Notes under the pieces: model-generated
What the model was told of the DNA's origin: nothing
Seen by the model: the letters and a program-made list of their open reading frames with translations, nothing else
Databases searched by the model: none
Position numbers and translations under genes: made by a program
DNA from: Myxococcales bacterium
GTDB lineage: Bacteria > Myxococcota > B64-G9
Assembly: GCA_012798435.1 (NCBI GenBank)
Contig: JAAZNF010000066.1
Span: forward strand, 1-39,518
Reading direction: 5' to 3'
Length of the DNA stretch: 39,518 bases
In this document: in pieces, positions 20,772-29,117 of the stretch
How positions within the stretch are numbered: the first letter of the stretch is position 1
How the letters are laid out: every line of letters begins with the position of its first letter

Positions 20772-23128
20772 AAAAGCCCTTCACCCCACGGGTCAGGCGC
20801 AAGTTCCTGGGCCAGTACCGCCCGCGCTCCGACGGATTGGAGAAGGCCTCGGGCCGGGCGCGGTACGCCGACGATCTCACCCTGCGCCGGCGTTTCCCGG
20901 ATCTGCTCTACGCCCGGGTGCTGCGCAGCCCCTACCCCCACGCCCGCATCCTCTCCATCGACACCGCCGCGGCCGAGGCCCTGCCGGGGGTGCGCTGCGT
21001 GCTCACCTGCTTCGATCCCGAGGTGCGCGCGCTGCGTCCCACCAACGCCGGCTGGACCGACGGGGTGGACACGGTCTCCTACGAGCGCATGATGTGGCGG
21101 CGCTTCCGCGACCGGCGCGTGCTGGGCGACACCGCCCACTGGGTGGGCGACGAGGTGGGGGCGGTGGTGGCCGCCGAGAGCGAGGAGGTGGCCGAGGAGG
21201 CGCTGCGCCGGCTCAAGGTGCGCTGGCAGAAGCTCCCCTTCGTGCTCGACCCGGTGGCGGCCATGCAGCCCGGCGCCCCGGCCGTGCACCCCGACATCGC
21301 GCCGAACAACGTCCTGCCCGAGGACGAGGTGGGCGGCCCGGACGTTTTTCTGAACAAGGGCGACGTAGACGCCGCCTTCGCCGCGGCCGAGGTGGTGGTG
21401 GAGGCCGACTCGGTCCACCACAACCCCACCCAGGGCGGCCTCGACCCCTGGTGTTGCCTGTGCCACTGGACCGACGAGGGGCTCACGGTGTGGTCGAACT
21501 CCTACGAGGCGGACCAGACCCGCATGCACCTTTCGCAGATGCTCGACCTGCCGCTGCACCGGGTGCGCAGCGTGCACGAGTTCGTGGGCGGGCAGTTCGG
21601 CAGCCGCGACACCGGCGACCAGCCCTTCTTCGTCTTCACCGCCCTGCTCTCCAAACGCTGTGGCCGGCCGGTGAAGTTCCGCTATACCCGGCGCGAGTGC
21701 TTCCACGACTCGCGCCAGCCGGCCATCTACCACGCAAAGGCGGGGGCGAAGCACGACGGCACCATCACCGCCCTGGAGTTCTCCTCGCTGGGTGACGCCG
21801 GAGCCTACGCCGACCACACCATGTTCGCGCTCAAGTTCGCGCCGCTGGAGGTGGCCGAGACGACCTTCGCCCACGTCCCCAACGTGCGCTGCCGATCGCT
21901 GGCGGTGTACACCCACCGGCTGCCGGGCTGCATGATGCGCGGGGTGGGCAACTCCCAGTTCAACTTCTCCATGGGGCTCTTGTTCGACAAGCTGGCCGAG
22001 CGGCTCGGCATGGACCCGATCGAGCTGGTGCTGAAGAACTTCGGCCACGAGCACGAGGGATTGCCCAACCGCAGCCTGCGCGAGGTGTTGTCGGCCGGGG
22101 CCGAGCGCATCGGCTGGAAGGAGAAGCGCCACCCGCCCGGCCAGGGCCCGCTGCTCGAGGGGGAGCGGCGGCGCGGGGTGGGGTTCTCCTTCCACCCCGC
22201 CTGGCACGCCGAGTGGCAGGAGCTGCGCCGCGGCGAGATCCAGGTGGGGCTCACCCTCAACCCCGACGGGACGGTGCTGCTGGAGGCGCCCACGGTGGAG
22301 ACCGGCACCGGCTCCAACATGTGCAACATCCTGGGCTGCGCCGAGGCGCTGTCGTTCCTCGACATCCAGCTCGGCGACATCCGCTTCGCCAACCGGGTCG
22401 ACACCGCGCACAGCCTCAAGGACTGCGTGCAGACCGACAGCGCGGTGGCCTACCTGCAGTCCGAGGCGCTGGTGGAGGCGGCGCGGCTGCTCCAGGGCGA
22501 GATCCTGGCGCGCGCGGCGAAAAAGCTCTCGACCGACCCGGCCCGGCTCGACGTGCGCGAAGGCCGCATCGTCTTTCGCGACGACTCGCGCCCGAGCGTC
22601 CCGCTGCGCCAGCTCCTCATGCAGCCCGACATCGTGCCCATCTCGGTGCGCCTGAGCCGGCCGCCGCTCTCGCAACGCACCGGGGTGCCCTACATCGCCA
22701 CCTTCGCCGAGGTGGAGGTGGACTGCGGCACCGGCAAGGTGGAGGTGCAGAAGCTGGTGGTGGTGAACGACTGCGGCACGGTCATGTTCGCCTCCGGGGC
22801 CGAGGCCCAGCAGGTGGGCGGCCAGTGCATCGGCCTGGGCGAGGCGCTGACCGAGGAGATCGTCTACGATCGGGCCAGCGGCCAGCCGCTCAACTTCAAC
22901 TGGATCGACTACGCCATCCCCACCATGGCCGACATGCCCGACATCGAGCCGGTGCTGCTCGAGGTGTGGCGCGGCGGCGGCGCCTACGGTGCCTGCGGCA
23001 TCGGCGAGGGCACGGTCACCTGCGCCCCGCGCGCCATCCTGAACGCCATCTACAACGCCATCGGTTCGCGCGTGGACGAGCTGCCGGTCAAGCCCGAGAA
23101 GATCCTGCGCGCCCTGGGAAAGGCATGA
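20768..23128 (+). CDS. Molybdenum hydroxylase catalytic (molybdopterin) subunit
   Basis: 786 aa, typical for a separate large subunit. The N-terminal a/b hammerhead domain (about 20-160: DGLEKASGRARYADDL) is followed by the Mo-cofactor domains. GGQFGSR (274-280) is the cofactor loop, MRGVGNSQ contains the usual active-site arginine, and Glu747 in GACGIGEGTVT is the expected catalytic base. The otherwise conserved QE..LEP segment reads TQGGLDPWCCLCHW (221-234), with Asp226 in place of Glu and three cysteines, so the substrate is probably not xanthine and cannot be assigned. Aromatic acyl-CoA or N-heterocycle hydroxylases are possible. It is the second gene of the operon, 9 bp before the FAD subunit gene. 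Confidence 0.9.
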   Translation: MKKPFTPRVRRKFLGQYRPRSDGLEKASGRARYADDLTLRRRFPDLLYARVLRSPYPHARILSIDTAAAEALPGVRCVLTCFDPEVRALRPTNAGWTDGVDTVSYERMMWRRFRDRRVLGDTAHWVGDEVGAVVAAESEEVAEEALRRLKVRWQKLPFVLDPVAAMQPGAPAVHPDIAPNNVLPEDEVGGPDVFLNKGDVDAAFAAAEVVVEADSVHHNPTQGGLDPWCCLCHWTDEGLTVWSNSYEADQTRMHLSQMLDLPLHRVRSVHEFVGGQFGSRDTGDQPFFVFTALLSKRCGRPVKFRYTRRECFHDSRQPAIYHAKAGAKHDGTITALEFSSLGDAGAYADHTMFALKFAPLEVAETTFAHVPNVRCRSLAVYTHRLPGCMMRGVGNSQFNFSMGLLFDKLAERLGMDPIELVLKNFGHEHEGLPNRSLREVLSAGAERIGWKEKRHPPGQGPLLEGERRRGVGFSFHPAWHAEWQELRRGEIQVGLTLNPDGTVLLEAPTVETGTGSNMCNILGCAEALSFLDIQLGDIRFANRVDTAHSLKDCVQTDSAVAYLQSEALVEAARLLQGEILARAAKKLSTDPARLDVREGRIVFRDDSRPSVPLRQLLMQPDIVPISVRLSRPPLSQRTGVPYIATFAEVEVDCGTGKVEVQKLVVVNDCGTVMFASGAEAQQVGGQCIGLGEALTEEIVYDRASGQPLNFNWIDYAIPTMADMPDIEPVLLEVWRGGGAYGACGIGEGTVTCAPRAILNAIYNAIGSRVDELPVKPEKILRALGKA

Positions 23129-23137
23129 GGTGAGGCC

Positions 23138-25537
23138 ATGGAGCTTCGAACCTTCGAGACCATCGCCCCCGACTCCGTCCCGCAGGCGCGCGCGGCCCAC
23201 GGAAAGGACGGCGCCTACCTGGCCGGCGGCACAGACCTTTTGGGTGTGCTGACCGATCGTATCCACGCTACCTCACCGGCGCGCCTGGTGGACCTGCAGC
23301 GGCTCTCCGAGCTTCGCCGGATCCAGCCGGAGCGGGGCGGGCTGCGCATCGGCGCGCTGGTCACGCTGGCGGAGCTTGCTCGCCACCCCGCGATCGTCGG
23401 GCGCTACCCGCTGCTCTCGCAGGCGGCCCGGGCGGTGGCCTCGCCCCAGATCCGCAACGCGGGCACGCTGGGCGGCAACCTGTGCCAGGAGGTGCGCTGC
23501 TGGTACTACCGCGCGCCCGACAACGTGTTCCCCTGCATGCGCAAGGGCGGCGCCACCTGCAACGCCCTGCTCGGCGAGAACCGCTACCACTCCATCTTCG
23601 GCGCGGTCCGCCTGGGCGCGCCGGCCTGCGCCGACGGCTGTCCGGCGGGGGTGCCCATCCCGCGCTACCTGGAGCGCCTGCGAGAAGGCGACGAGCGCGC
23701 GGCCCTCGAGCTCATCCTGGAGCGAAACCCCCTGCCGGCCATCACCGGGCGGGTGTGCCCGCACTTCTGCGAGCAGGCCTGCAACCGGGGCCTGCTGGAT
23801 CAGCCGGTGGCCAGCCGGGCCATCGAGCGCCGGCTGGGAGACATGGCGCTGGCGGAGGCGGCGCGCTTCTACGCCCCGCCGCGCCGGAACCTGCGAAAGA
23901 GCGTGGCCGTGGTCGGCGCCGGGCCGGCGGGTCTGGCGGCGGCCTTCTACCTGCGGCGGACCGGCTACGCGGTCACGGTCTTCGACGATCACCCGGAGCC
24001 GGGCGGCATGCTGCGCTACGCCATCCCGGCCTACCGGCTGCCGCTTTCGGTACTGCGCCGGCAGCTCGAGGCGCTGGCGGGGATGGGCATCCGCTTCGAG
24101 TGCGGCCGGCCGGTCGGCGCCAAGGATCTAGCGCTGGCCAGCCTGCGCAAGCGCTTCGACGCGGTGTTCCTGGCCACCGGCACCTGGCGCGAGAAGCGCC
24201 TGGGCATCGCGCACGAGGAGCTGCTCACCCCGGGCCTTTCCTTCCTCTCGGCCATCCGGGCCGGGCGAAAGCCCGCGGTGGGCGAGCGGGTGCTGGTCAT
24301 CGGCGGAGGCAGCGTGGCGGTGGACGTGGCGGTATCGGCCCGGCGCCTGGGCGCCCGCGAGGTCTCGCTGGCCTGCCTGGAGGCCCGCGACGAGATGCCG
24401 GCCTTCCCCGAGGATCTCGCGCTCGCCATCGAGGAGGGGATCCGCCTGCTGCCCTCCTTCGGGCCGCAGCGGGTGCTGGCCGAGAAGGGCCGGCTGGCCG
24501 GGCTCGAGCTGGTGCGCTGCACCTCGGTGTTCGACGAGGAGCGGCGCTTTCGCCCGGCCTTCGACCCGTCCACCAGCCGCGAGGTGGCCGCCGACCAGGT
24601 GCTGGTGGCCATCGGTCAGGGGCCCGACAACCGCTACGCGGGCGCGGCCCTGGTGGATTCGCGCGGCCTGCTCTGCATCGAGCCCGAATCGGGGGCCACC
24701 GCGCTGGGCGGGGTCTTCGCCGGCGGCGACGCGGTGACGGGGGTGGGGACGGTGATCTCCGCCATCGGCGCGGGACAACGCACCGCCCGATCCATCGACG
24801 AGATGCTCTCGGGCAAGAAGCGCCGTACCGAGCCGGAGCCGACCTGCGCCGGGCAGGCCATCCGCTGCGAGCCGGAGTCGCTCCGGCCGCAGCCGCGCCT
24901 GGAGACGCAGCGCCGGCCGGCGGCGGAGCGGACCCTGGAAGACGAGGACGACGCCACCGCGCCGGCCGAGGCGGCGGCGCGAGAGGCGAAGCGCTGCGCC
25001 AACTGCGGCTGCGTGGCGGTGAGCCCCTCCGACCTGGCGCCGGCGCTCATCGCGCTCGGGGCGCGCATGGTGACCGACCGGCGGGTCATCCCGGCGGAGG
25101 AGTTCTTCGCGGTGCGGCCGCGCGCGACCACCGTGCTTGGAGACGGCGAGATCCTGCGCCAGGTGCTGCTGCCCCCGCCGCCGCGCGGCGGCCGGCAGCG
25201 CTACCAGAAGTTCCGCCTGCGCAACAGCATCGACTTCCCCATCGTGGGCGTGGCCAGCCTGGTCACGCAGCGGGCCGGCCGGGTGCGCGAGGCGCGGCTG
25301 GCGTTCTCGGCGGTGGCGCCGACGCCGATCCGCGCGCGCGCCGCCGAGCGTTTTTTGCGCGGCCGGCGCCTGACCGAGGAGGTCGCCGAGGCCGCCGCGG
25401 CCATGGCGGTGCAAGACGCCGCCCCGCTCGCGCACAACGCGTTCAAGGTGCAGGTGCTGCGAACCCTGGTGCGCCGGGCGCTGCTGGACACGGCAGGCGC
25501 GGGCGATAAGCGCGCGAAAAAGACCGTGCCCACATGA
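23138..25537 (+). CDS. Molybdenum hydroxylase FAD subunit with an inserted GltD-like Fe-S/FAD/NAD(P) oxidoreductase module
   Basis: 799 aa, more than twice the normal FAD subunit. Residues 1-155 are the first part of a molybdopterin-dehydrogenase FAD domain (YLAGGTDLL, IRNAGTLGGNLCQEVRCWYYR) with Cys116, 121, 133 and 141, recalling the [4Fe-4S] loop of 4-hydroxybenzoyl-CoA reductase. Residues 160-245 resemble the Fer4_20 domain of GltD/dihydropyrimidine dehydrogenase (Cys164, 168, 207, 211, 215). Residues 254-560 are a two-dinucleotide oxidoreductase with GAGPAGLAAAF for FAD (260-270) and VIGGGSVAVDVA for NAD(P) (387-398). A linker with CANCGC (620-625) leads back into the FAD domain (VSPSDLAPALIALGARM) and its C-terminal lobe. 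The module is thus nested in one domain, not appended. GAGGTGAGG precedes the ATG. Confidence 0.9.
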   Translation: MELRTFETIAPDSVPQARAAHGKDGAYLAGGTDLLGVLTDRIHATSPARLVDLQRLSELRRIQPERGGLRIGALVTLAELARHPAIVGRYPLLSQAARAVASPQIRNAGTLGGNLCQEVRCWYYRAPDNVFPCMRKGGATCNALLGENRYHSIFGAVRLGAPACADGCPAGVPIPRYLERLREGDERAALELILERNPLPAITGRVCPHFCEQACNRGLLDQPVASRAIERRLGDMALAEAARFYAPPRRNLRKSVAVVGAGPAGLAAAFYLRRTGYAVTVFDDHPEPGGMLRYAIPAYRLPLSVLRRQLEALAGMGIRFECGRPVGAKDLALASLRKRFDAVFLATGTWREKRLGIAHEELLTPGLSFLSAIRAGRKPAVGERVLVIGGGSVAVDVAVSARRLGAREVSLACLEARDEMPAFPEDLALAIEEGIRLLPSFGPQRVLAEKGRLAGLELVRCTSVFDEERRFRPAFDPSTSREVAADQVLVAIGQGPDNRYAGAALVDSRGLLCIEPESGATALGGVFAGGDAVTGVGTVISAIGAGQRTARSIDEMLSGKKRRTEPEPTCAGQAIRCEPESLRPQPRLETQRRPAAERTLEDEDDATAPAEAAAREAKRCANCGCVAVSPSDLAPALIALGARMVTDRRVIPAEEFFAVRPRATTVLGDGEILRQVLLPPPPRGGRQRYQKFRLRNSIDFPIVGVASLVTQRAGRVREARLAFSAVAPTPIRARAAERFLRGRRLTEEVAEAAAAMAVQDAAPLAHNAFKVQVLRTLVRRALLDTAGAGDKRAKKTVPT

Positions 25538-26943
25538 GTGAGCGCTGCTTTCGCTGCGGCGCGGAGAAACCCGCGCCCATGGTTGGCGACGAGCCGGTGT
25601 GCCCGAGCTGCGGCGCCTGGAGCGGGGCCGCATCATACCGGCCGGCGGCGAGCCTCGACCAGGAGAGCGTCAGCATCGTGCCGGAAGCCGAGCTGCCGCT
25701 GGCGGTGCAGGCCACCCTAGAGGTGGAGCCCGGCGGCTTTCGCCCGGAGAGCCACATCGAGGATCCGCGCGAGCTGCGCGCCGACTACGAGCGGCTGCGG
25801 GCGGCCTACCTGTTCCACCGCTACGCCGGCGGCGAGGACCACCCGCCGGCGCTGCTGGAGAACCTGTTGCGCCTGGCCTTCGAGCTGCTGCCGGCCGATC
25901 GCGGCGCGGTTTTACTTCGCGAGGAGGCGGGGGCGCCGCTCATCCCGGCGGCGGCGCGGGAGCGCGGCCCGGGGCGGGTGTCGCTCTCCATCCCCGAGCG
26001 CATCTTGCGCGCGGCGGTGGAGGGCCGGCGGGCGGTGCTCTCCACCGACGCCACCTCCGACGCGCGCTTCGCCGGCTCGGAGAGCATCCTGCGGGCCAAC
26101 GTGCGCTCGGCCATGTGCGTGCCGCTGGTCGGCTTTCGCGAGGTGCTGGGGGTGATCCACCTCGACACCCGCGAGCAGACCGGGGCTTTCACCGCCAAGG
26201 ACCTTTCGCTGCTATCGGTGCTGGCGTCCCAGGCGGCCCTGGCGCTGGACCGGCTATGGCTGCGGCGCCAGGTCGAGCAGGAGGCCCGCCTGCGCGAGCG
26301 GCTCAGCCGCTTCTTCCCTCCGCCGGTGCTGAGCGAGGTGATCGAGCGCGGCCTGGATCTGACGCGGGAGGGCCGTACCGGCCCGGTGAGCGTGCTGTTC
26401 TGCGACATCCGCGGCTTCACCGCACTGGCCGAGCGCCTGCCGCCGCGCGAGGTGCTGCGGTTGCTGAACGCCCACTTCGAGCGCCTGGTGGCGGTGGTGT
26501 TCCGGCACGCCGGGGTGCTGGACAAGTTCATCGGGGACGCCCTGATGGCGGTGTGGGGCGCGCCCATCCGGCGCTCGGACGACGCGCGCCGGGCCCTGTC
26601 GGCGGGGCTGGAGATGCTGGTGGCGGTGCGGGAGTTCAACCGCGCCCGGCCGCCGGAGTGGCCCGAGCTCCAGGTGGGCATCGGCATCAACTCCGGCGAG
26701 GCGGTGGTGGGAACAGTTGGATCCGCGCTGCGAATGGAGTATACCGTGATGGGCGACGCGGTGAACCTGGCGGAGCGGCTGTGCGCCATGGCCGCACCGG
26801 GGCAGCTCCTGCTCAGCAAGCAGACGCTGCTCCAGTGCGCCGCCCCGGGCCGGGCGGCGCCGCGGGTGCGCTCGCTGTCCGAGCTGCCGGTGCGCGGCCG
26901 CTCGGGCCCGGTGGAAGTGTTCGAGTGTCTGGACCTCCCATGA
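25534..26943 (+). CDS. GAF-domain class III adenylyl cyclase
   Basis: 469 aa, no membrane segment. It makes cyclic AMP from ATP. The N-terminus is a zinc-ribbon-like CxxC pair (Cys5/8 and Cys23/26). A GAF domain spans about 105-245 (SAMCVPLVGFREVLGVIHLD), then a short helical linker (RLSRFFPPPVLSEVIE) and the cyclase domain (about 280-460). The active site looks complete: metal Asp291 (FCDIRGFT) and Asp335 (FIGDALMAVWG), ATP-selecting Lys331 and Asp408, and transition-state Asn411 and Arg415 (GDAVNLAERL). The ligand of the GAF domain is unknown. The start lies within the stop of the hydroxylase FAD gene (ATGA), so both are translated from one mRNA. Confidence 0.93.
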   Translation: MSERCFRCGAEKPAPMVGDEPVCPSCGAWSGAASYRPAASLDQESVSIVPEAELPLAVQATLEVEPGGFRPESHIEDPRELRADYERLRAAYLFHRYAGGEDHPPALLENLLRLAFELLPADRGAVLLREEAGAPLIPAAARERGPGRVSLSIPERILRAAVEGRRAVLSTDATSDARFAGSESILRANVRSAMCVPLVGFREVLGVIHLDTREQTGAFTAKDLSLLSVLASQAALALDRLWLRRQVEQEARLRERLSRFFPPPVLSEVIERGLDLTREGRTGPVSVLFCDIRGFTALAERLPPREVLRLLNAHFERLVAVVFRHAGVLDKFIGDALMAVWGAPIRRSDDARRALSAGLEMLVAVREFNRARPPEWPELQVGIGINSGEAVVGTVGSALRMEYTVMGDAVNLAERLCAMAAPGQLLLSKQTLLQCAAPGRAAPRVRSLSELPVRGRSGPVEVFECLDLP

Positions 26944-26956
26944 AGGAGGAAAGGCC

Positions 26957-29071
26957 TTGCCGGTGCAGCGTTGTCCAGCCTGTGGCACCTTGCTGGACGT
27001 CGGAATCTTCGTGAGCGGCCAGAAGGTTCGCTGCGACGCCTGCAAGCTCCCCTTCGTCGTGCGCCGGGACGACTCGGTCCTGGTCGAGCCCGCGGAGATG
27101 GCCGCGCCGCGCCGCGTGGCCCCGTCACCGGGTGCTGGCGCTGCCGGGGCGGCCCGTCCCCGCCCCGAGCCGGCGCCCCCCCGGCCGGCGCTGGAGGTGC
27201 TGGCGGCCCCGGCTCCTCCGGCCCCGCCCACCCAGGCCGGAGAAACCCCGCCGCTCATCCCGGGGTTCCAGATCCACGAGGTCATCGGGCGCGGCGGCAT
27301 GGGCAAGGTGTACCGGGCGCGCCAGAACTCCTTGCAGCGGCCGGTGGCCATCAAGGTGCTCAACGAGGACCTGGCCAAGCACCAGAGCTTCATCCGCCGC
27401 TTCGAGAAGGAGGCCCAGTCGCTGGCGCTGCTGAGCCACCCCAACATCTGCGCCATCTTCGACCGGGGCATGGTGGGCTCGACCTGCTACCTGGTCATGG
27501 AGCACATCGACGGCCCCAGCCTGCGCCACCTGATGAACAAGGGCCCCATGCCGCTCGGGGACATGGCCCGGATCTTCGCCGACCTGTGCCGCGCGCTGAA
27601 CCACGCCCACAACCACAACGTGATCCACCGCGACCTCAAGCCGGAGAACGTCCTGTTCAGCCGGGAGGGCGTGCTCAAGGTGGTCGACTTCGGCCTGGCG
27701 AACATCCTGGACAAGAACTGGGAGCTCACCCGCACCCAGGTGAGCATGGGCACGGTCAACTACATGGCGCCCGAGCAGCGTCGCGACGCCAAGCACGTCG
27801 ACCACCGGGCCGACATCTTCTCGCTGGGCGTCATGTTGTACGAGATCCTGTGCGGCGAGCTGCCGCTGGGCCGCTTCGACCCGCCCTCCCGGCGGCGGCG
27901 CGAGATCGGGCCGCAGGTCGACGAGCTGGTGCTCAAGATGCTGGACACCGAGCCCGACCGCCGGCCGCAGAACGCCGGCCGGGTGGGGGCCATCCTGGAG
28001 GGGTTGCTGCGCCCCGCCGCGCGCGATCGCGGCCCCAGAGAACCCGCTCGCGCCGGCGAGGACGACGAGGAGCCGGACGGGCAAAACCTCCCGGTCGCGC
28101 CCCGCTCCCGCGAGCCGCAGAGCTCCCCGCAGCCCCCACCGCAGGTGCCGCAGGCGGCGGTCCTCGCCGAGGAGAAGCCGCTGCAGTCGCTGCTGGGCAA
28201 GCCACGGGGCCGGCGCTGGTGGTTGTGGCTGCTGCTCTCCGTGCCTCTGTTCGGGCTGGCGGCGGCGCTCACCTTCTGGGGGCTGCTCCTCCAGGACATC
28301 GGAACGGCGTCCGGCGATCTCATCTTCGAGCGCCACGGCGGCGCGCTGGTCTCGCGCCGGGCCCACCCGCGCAGCCAGAGCCTCATCTCCCCCGCCGAAG
28401 CCCGAGTGGCACACGGGCGCCGGCTGCTCCGGTTCGACTTCAAGCGTTCCAGCCTGGCCCCGGTGCCGATCACCTTCGTGGGCGGCAACTGGGAAAACCG
28501 GGGCAAGCTGGTGCAGGACACCTCGCGGCAGGCACTCACCGTGAACCTGGACCCGGCGTTGGCCCTGTGGGGCGAGCAACCCGCGCCCCCGGAAGGCCTC
28601 TCGTTGAAGATCAGCTTCGCCGTTCAGCCCTCTCACCCGGTGGCAGGCTCCGCGGACTCCCTTCCGCTGCCCACGCTGCCCGACCCGGCGGATTGGATGC
28701 CGAGCACCACGCAGCAGCTCCTCCACCAGCCGATGAAACTCAACACCGAAAGCCGCATCGGCGCCGGCTTCGTGGACGGCGAGGGTCGCGGTCTGCTCGT
28801 GCTGCTCCCCCTGGCGCGCCAGGATCGGCTGGTCATCTTGCGCAACGGGCCCGGCATGGAGCAGGGCCGGTCGGAGGTTCCCCTCCCCTCGATCGCCGCC
28901 CAGGGGACCCTCTCCCTGGAATTCGCCGAGGGAAGGGTGCGAGCCACGCTGGAGGACAAGCTTTTGGTGGACGAGCTGGCGGGATTCCCGCTGGGATTCG
29001 CCGGCCACGCGGCGGTCGCCTGCCAGAACGCCCGCTGCTCCTTCAGCGAGGTAGCCATCGCCTCCCCCTGA
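26957..29071 (+). CDS. Membrane Ser/Thr protein kinase with a zinc-ribbon N-terminus and an extracytoplasmic lectin-like domain
   Basis: 704 aa. Residues 6-29 carry Cys6/9 and Cys26/29 (CPACG, CDACK) like a zinc ribbon, then a Pro/Ala linker. The kinase domain (about 103-350) is complete: GRGGMG loop 111-116, Lys133, HRDLKPEN (224-231, Asp226), DFG 244-246 and APEQ 271-274, so it should be active. A Pro/Glu-rich linker leads to one membrane helix at 421-445. The outer 250 residues form a beta-rich domain ([39 protein letters not shown]) resembling concanavalin-like/DUF1080 folds, a guess at fold level. It starts at TTG with GGAGG upstream; GTG at 26963 is an alternative. It is 13 bp after the cyclase gene, the last of the operon. 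Confidence 0.9.
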   Translation: MPVQRCPACGTLLDVGIFVSGQKVRCDACKLPFVVRRDDSVLVEPAEMAAPRRVAPSPGAGAAGAARPRPEPAPPRPALEVLAAPAPPAPPTQAGETPPLIPGFQIHEVIGRGGMGKVYRARQNSLQRPVAIKVLNEDLAKHQSFIRRFEKEAQSLALLSHPNICAIFDRGMVGSTCYLVMEHIDGPSLRHLMNKGPMPLGDMARIFADLCRALNHAHNHNVIHRDLKPENVLFSREGVLKVVDFGLANILDKNWELTRTQVSMGTVNYMAPEQRRDAKHVDHRADIFSLGVMLYEILCGELPLGRFDPPSRRRREIGPQVDELVLKMLDTEPDRRPQNAGRVGAILEGLLRPAARDRGPREPARAGEDDEEPDGQNLPVAPRSREPQSSPQPPPQVPQAAVLAEEKPLQSLLGKPRGRRWWLWLLLSVPLFGLAAALTFWGLLLQDIGTASGDLIFERHGGALVSRRAHPRSQSLISPAEARVAHGRRLLRFDFKRSSLAPVPITFVGGNWENRGKLVQDTSRQALTVNLDPALALWGEQPAPPEGLSLKISFAVQPSHPVAGSADSLPLPTLPDPADWMPSTTQQLLHQPMKLNTESRIGAGFVDGEGRGLLVLLPLARQDRLVILRNGPGMEQGRSEVPLPSIAAQGTLSLEFAEGRVRATLEDKLLVDELAGFPLGFAGHAAVACQNARCSFSEVAIASP

Positions 29072-29117
29072 CGACCTGCCCGAAATGCGCGGCGGGTCTG
29101 GCGAGGCCTCGATGGGC

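Noticed and set aside
20705-23266. Very long open frame antisense to the Mo subunit gene
   Set aside because: The long frame is a byproduct of high GC in third positions. The opposite strand encodes recognised Mo-hydroxylase motifs with coupled starts.
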